DNA of 27,658 nt from Gemmatimonadota bacterium (GTDB lineage Bacteria; Gemmatimonadota; Gemmatimonadetes; Gemmatimonadales; GWC2-71-9), in contig QHTW01000185.1 of assembly GCA_003220955.1 (NCBI GenBank), forward strand, positions 290 to 27,947, given 5' to 3'. The position numbers were made by a program, and so were the translations under genes. Below are positions 25,383 to 27,658 of the stretch, piece after piece. Position 1 is the stretch's first letter. Each line of letters starts with the position of its first letter. Under the pieces are notes generated by a model, which was not told the DNA's origin, ran no database searches, and was given only the letters and a program-made list of their open reading frames with translations.

Positions 25383-25745
25383 ATGAGTCGTCGGTACGAG
25401 ACAGTCTACATTTTTGATAGTGCCCTGGACGAGCCGGCAATCACCGAAAAACTCAATCGCTTTCACGCCCTCCTGACCAAGGACGGCAAAGGCACGCTGT
25501 CGAACGTGTCCCACTGGGGCAAGCGCACGATGGCGTACAAGATCAAGAAGAAAGACACCGGCTACTACGTCGTCGCCGAGTTTCAGGCGGCGGGCGACCT
25601 GTTGCCCGAATACGAGCGGGCGGTGAAGCTCGACGAGGGCGTGCTGCGGTACATGTGCGTCGAGGCGTCGCGGGAGCAGCCGAAGCCGGTGGTCGCGGCG
25701 GTCGTCGCCCCTGAAGAAGACGAGCTCGAGGAGGAGGAAGCGTGA
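25383..25745 (+). CDS. rpsF: Small-subunit ribosomal protein bS6
   Basis: 120 residues. A strong AAAGGGAGG site lies four bases before ATG 25383. The S6 fold is clear: RRYETVYIFDSALDE, SNVSHWGKRTMAYKIKKKDTGYYVVAEFQA, EYERAVKLDEGVLRYMCVE. The acidic C-terminal tail (EEDELEEEEA) is common in the family. S6 pairs with S18 on the 30S platform, and the next gene is rpsR, overlapping by four bases (GTGA). Confidence 0.97.
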   Translation: MSRRYETVYIFDSALDEPAITEKLNRFHALLTKDGKGTLSNVSHWGKRTMAYKIKKKDTGYYVVAEFQAAGDLLPEYERAVKLDEGVLRYMCVEASREQPKPVVAAVVAPEEDELEEEEA

Positions 25746-25963
25746 GACGCCTAGCCAAGACCTGTCCCGTGTGCGAGTCCGGCGCGCGCGTGCTGGACTA
25801 CAAGGACGACCGGACGTTGAGCCGCTTTCTCACCGAGCGCGGGAAGATTCTGCCGAGCCGCCTGTCGGGGATGTGCGCGCGCCACCAGCGGCAGCTCGCG
25901 ACGGCGATCAAGCGCGCCCGGCAGCTGGCCTTGATTCCGTACATTAAAGGGCACACCGCATAA
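25742..25963 (+). CDS. rpsR: Small-subunit ribosomal protein bS18 (zinc-type, C+)
   Basis: 73 residues from GTG 25742, overlapping the rpsF stop. Core sequence DYKDDRTLSRFLTERGKILPSRLSGMCARHQRQLATAIKRARQLALIPY is split here by domain: the RNA-binding stretch is typical. Cysteines at 8 and 11 (CPVC) and CxxH at 45-48 form the likely zinc site of the C+ form, in contrast to the C- form lacking it. Its TAA stop is embedded in the ATAA that begins the next reading frame. Confidence 0.96.
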   Translation: MRRLAKTCPVCESGARVLDYKDDRTLSRFLTERGKILPSRLSGMCARHQRQLATAIKRARQLALIPYIKGHTA

Positions 25964-26979
25964 ACCCGAAACCGTCGTGGTGGCGTCTGCTCCTGGCGCT
26001 GCTGGCGTTCGTGCTGTGGGCGCCCGCGAGCCTGGTCGGCCTGCCCTGCGCGGCGCTGCTGATCCTGGCGCCCACATCCGAGCCGGCCGCGGGAAGGGCG
26101 GGGAGCAGGAGCGGCGTCGCGGGAAGAGGCTGGCGCGGCTGGGGAGGGTTGTCGCAGACGATCGCCGGCATGATCGGCGCCGTAAGCGCCGCATTGCTGG
26201 TCGTGGGCGGCGGTAGCGGCGGCCGGCTCGCCGCGGTCACGAGCGCCTACATCGTGCTCGCGACCGCGGCGTTCGTCTCGCTGGTGTTGCTCAGCCCCGA
26301 TGCCATTCTGCGGCAAGCCCTGCGGTCCGTGGTTGCCGCGGGGCTGGTTTGCGCCCTGCTGATTCAGGTGATGTGGGGCTCGGAGGCGTGGGCCGGCCTC
26401 GCCTGGGAAGCGACGCGGCAGGCGAGCCTCGCGATGCGGACGATTGTCGAAGTGGCGCCCGATGCGTTCCCGATTTACGAGCCGACGGTGCGGTTCATCA
26501 GTCTCACCTGGCCGGGGATGCTGGCGCTGCAGACGATCGCCGGCCTGGCGCTCGCGTGGCAGGTGTACGTGCGCATGTCTGCGGGCGCGGCGCCGACGGA
26601 GCAACGTGCTCCAGTGACGCCGCTCACCCGATTCAAGGATTTCAATATCGGCGACGGCTGGGTGTGGGGCATCGTCGCCTGGTTGGGCGTGCTGATTCTG
26701 CCGGTCTCGAGCGCGCTGCACATCGCGGGCGCGAACGTCGGACTGGTCGCGGGCACGCTCTATGTCCTTCGTGGCGCCGCGATCGTAGCCACGTTCGCGG
26801 AGGCATTCGGCGTCTCGGCCCTGGCTTTGGTGCTCATCGCGGCAGCAGCGGCGGCATTGGCCGTCCCGCTCCTGTTGGTCCTCCCCGGGCTCTGCACGCT
26901 CGGGATCACCGATACCTGGTACCAGTACCGCCGCCGCCTGGCTGCAGCTCGGCAAGGGCCGCGGTCTAATACAACCTGA
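25960..26979 (+). CDS. DUF2232-family membrane protein
   Basis: About 339 residues if read from ATA 25960. It is strongly hydrophobic with eight or so membrane segments and ends with the family-like GLCTLGITDTWYQYRRRL. DUF2232 proteins (YybS in Bacillus) are often next to rplI; their role is unknown. In this frame a stop lies at 25945-25947 and the first GTG is 26011, which would cut away a natural start (NPKPSWWRLLLALLAFV, basic then hydrophobic). AAAGGG lies eight bases before ATA, the right distance for a ribosome site. ATA in an ATAA overlap with the rpsR stop is therefore the apparent start, unless the base is a misread ATG. A Gly/Arg-rich stretch at about 50-65 is probably a loop. Confidence 0.7.
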   Translation: MNPKPSWWRLLLALLAFVLWAPASLVGLPCAALLILAPTSEPAAGRAGSRSGVAGRGWRGWGGLSQTIAGMIGAVSAALLVVGGGSGGRLAAVTSAYIVLATAAFVSLVLLSPDAILRQALRSVVAAGLVCALLIQVMWGSEAWAGLAWEATRQASLAMRTIVEVAPDAFPIYEPTVRFISLTWPGMLALQTIAGLALAWQVYVRMSAGAAPTEQRAPVTPLTRFKDFNIGDGWVWGIVAWLGVLILPVSSALHIAGANVGLVAGTLYVLRGAAIVATFAEAFGVSALALVLIAAAAAALAVPLLLVLPGLCTLGITDTWYQYRRRLAAARQGPRSNTT

Positions 26980-26988
26980 GGTGGAGCG

Positions 26989-27432
26989 ATGGAGATCATT
27001 TTGCGGGCTGACGTGCAGCATCTGGGCAAAGTCGGCGAGGTGGTGAAGGTGAAAGACGGGTACGCTCGGAATTACCTGCTCCCCAAGGGCCTCGCCTATC
27101 CGGCCACCGAGGCCAACAAGAAGAAGATCACCTATGAAGGCGAGCGGCTCGCCAAACAGCGCGCCGCCGAGAAGACCGCCGCCGAGGGAGAGGCCACGCG
27201 GCTCGCCGAAGTGCAACTCACATTCGAAGTGAAAGTGGGCGAGGAGGAGAAACTCTACGGCTCGGTGACGGCGAGCGACATCCAGCGCAAGCTCGAGGAG
27301 CTGAACATCCGCGTCGACAAGCGGAAGATCGACCTGCCGGAGCCGATCCGCGAGCTGGGCGAGTACCAGATCGGGATCAAGATCCATCCCGAGGTGCGGC
27401 CCGAAGTCCGCGTCACCGTCGTGAAGGAATAA
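26989..27432 (+). CDS. rplI: Large-subunit ribosomal protein bL9
   Basis: 147 residues, full length. GAGGTGGAG lies a few bases before ATG 26989. The N-terminal rRNA-binding domain is canonical (MEIILRADVQHLGKVGEVVKVKDGYARNYLLPKGLA), written here as the family pattern GxxGxxVxVxxGYARNYLxPxxxA. The long helix (EANKKKITYEGERLAKQRAAEKTAA) and the C-terminal domain (KLYGSVTASDIQ, ELGEYQIGIKIHPEV) follow. The TAA stop is contained in ATAA at the next gene's apparent start. Confidence 0.96.
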   Translation: MEIILRADVQHLGKVGEVVKVKDGYARNYLLPKGLAYPATEANKKKITYEGERLAKQRAAEKTAAEGEATRLAEVQLTFEVKVGEEEKLYGSVTASDIQRKLEELNIRVDKRKIDLPEPIRELGEYQIGIKIHPEVRPEVRVTVVKE

Positions 27433-27658
27433 CGATCGTCGCAATCGCTTACGTCGACGGCCCGCGGTTTCGGCGTTCGCTGCTGGCGGCGGCGGACTGG
27501 GTGGCGGCCGGGCGTGACGAGTTGAATCGCATCAACGTCTTTCCCGTCCCCGACGGCGACACGGGGACCAACCTGTGGCTCACGTTGCGCGCCGTCGCGG
27601 GCGCCCTGCGCAACCTCGGCAGCGACGACGGCGACACGGCCCTGCCCCTGCCCCAGGT
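27429..27658 (+). CDS. DhaL-domain (DAK phosphatase-like) protein, 5' end only
   Basis: The frame runs off the right edge after about 76 codons. It carries the DhaL nucleotide/Mg-binding signature FPVPDGDTGTNLWLTL with a typical lead-in (VDGPRFRRSLLAAADWVAAGRDELNRINV). Such proteins (YloV/FakA-like) join DhaL to a C-terminal domain and can act as fatty-acid kinases with a DegV partner; only the N-terminus is visible. No ATG, GTG or TTG is near in this frame. ATA 27429 overlaps the rplI stop as ATAA; ATC 27435 is six bases after AAGGA and is the other candidate. The start is therefore uncertain, the domain is not. Confidence 0.75.
   Translation, partial: MTIVAIAYVDGPRFRRSLLAAADWVAAGRDELNRINVFPVPDGDTGTNLWLTLRAVAGALRNLGSDDGDTALPLPQ

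Noticed and set aside
25798..27444. 548-codon minus-strand open frame across rpsR to rplI
   Set aside because: Antisense to ribosomal protein genes, with low-complexity His/Arg/Gln sequence.

Overview
This is a high-GC window whose gene content suggests a member of the Gemmatimonadota. The pointers are a SARP/BTAD regulator, PD40 (TolB-like) propeller lipoproteins, a Ser/Thr kinase fused to a long C-terminal region, a stand-alone TonB 'plug' protein, DUF885 and CehA/McbA hydrolases, and the order prs-rplY-pth-ychF ... rpsF-rpsR-DUF2232-rplI-dhaL. The taxon is inferred from gene content and style; no marker-gene comparison was possible. No mobile element, phage gene or CRISPR array is visible.

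Layout. (1) 1-2000, minus: the 5' part of a large lipoprotein with four ~95-residue PEGA-like repeats followed by a PD40 propeller, running off the left edge. (2) 2094 onward, plus: a divergent SARP-type regulator. The 93-bp gap between them carries 11-bp direct repeats of the kind SARP proteins bind. A similar three-repeat tract precedes the PD40 lipoprotein gene ending at 11522, which suggests a small regulon. (3) 11380-2856, minus: a six-gene unit with short overlaps and gaps: two class-III aminotransferases, a two-subunit CoA-transferase (alpha subunit frame-broken), a DUF885 metallopeptidase and a secreted propeller + CehA/McbA hydrolase. It looks like an amino-compound catabolic operon. 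(4) 11439-11509, plus: tRNA-Gln(UUG). (5) 11522-17949: a PD40 lipoprotein, a PP2C phosphatase, an AcpA-like phosphoesterase lipoprotein, a frame-broken S9 (DPP-IV-type) peptidase, a Spy/CpxP-like protein under a long hairpin, and a secreted protein of unknown function. (6) 21113-17976, minus: a receptor-like Ser/Thr kinase. (7) 21192 to the right edge, plus: the housekeeping run prs, rplY, pth, ychF, then rpsF, rpsR, a DUF2232 membrane protein, rplI and the start of a DhaL-domain protein. A stand-alone plug protein sits convergently between ychF and rpsF.

Two patterns stand out. First, three otherwise conserved genes (CoA-transferase alpha, S9 peptidase, pth) have a frame change exactly where a short conserved segment is missing, and the S9 gene has a further one-base shift. 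Second, three genes in the translation cluster (pth, DUF2232, dhaL) have no ATG, GTG or TTG where their proteins must begin. At two of those junctions the sequence reads ATAA where an ATGA stop/start overlap would be expected. Either the assembly carries errors or this lineage uses unusual starts and is decaying genes. Raw reads and relatives would settle it.
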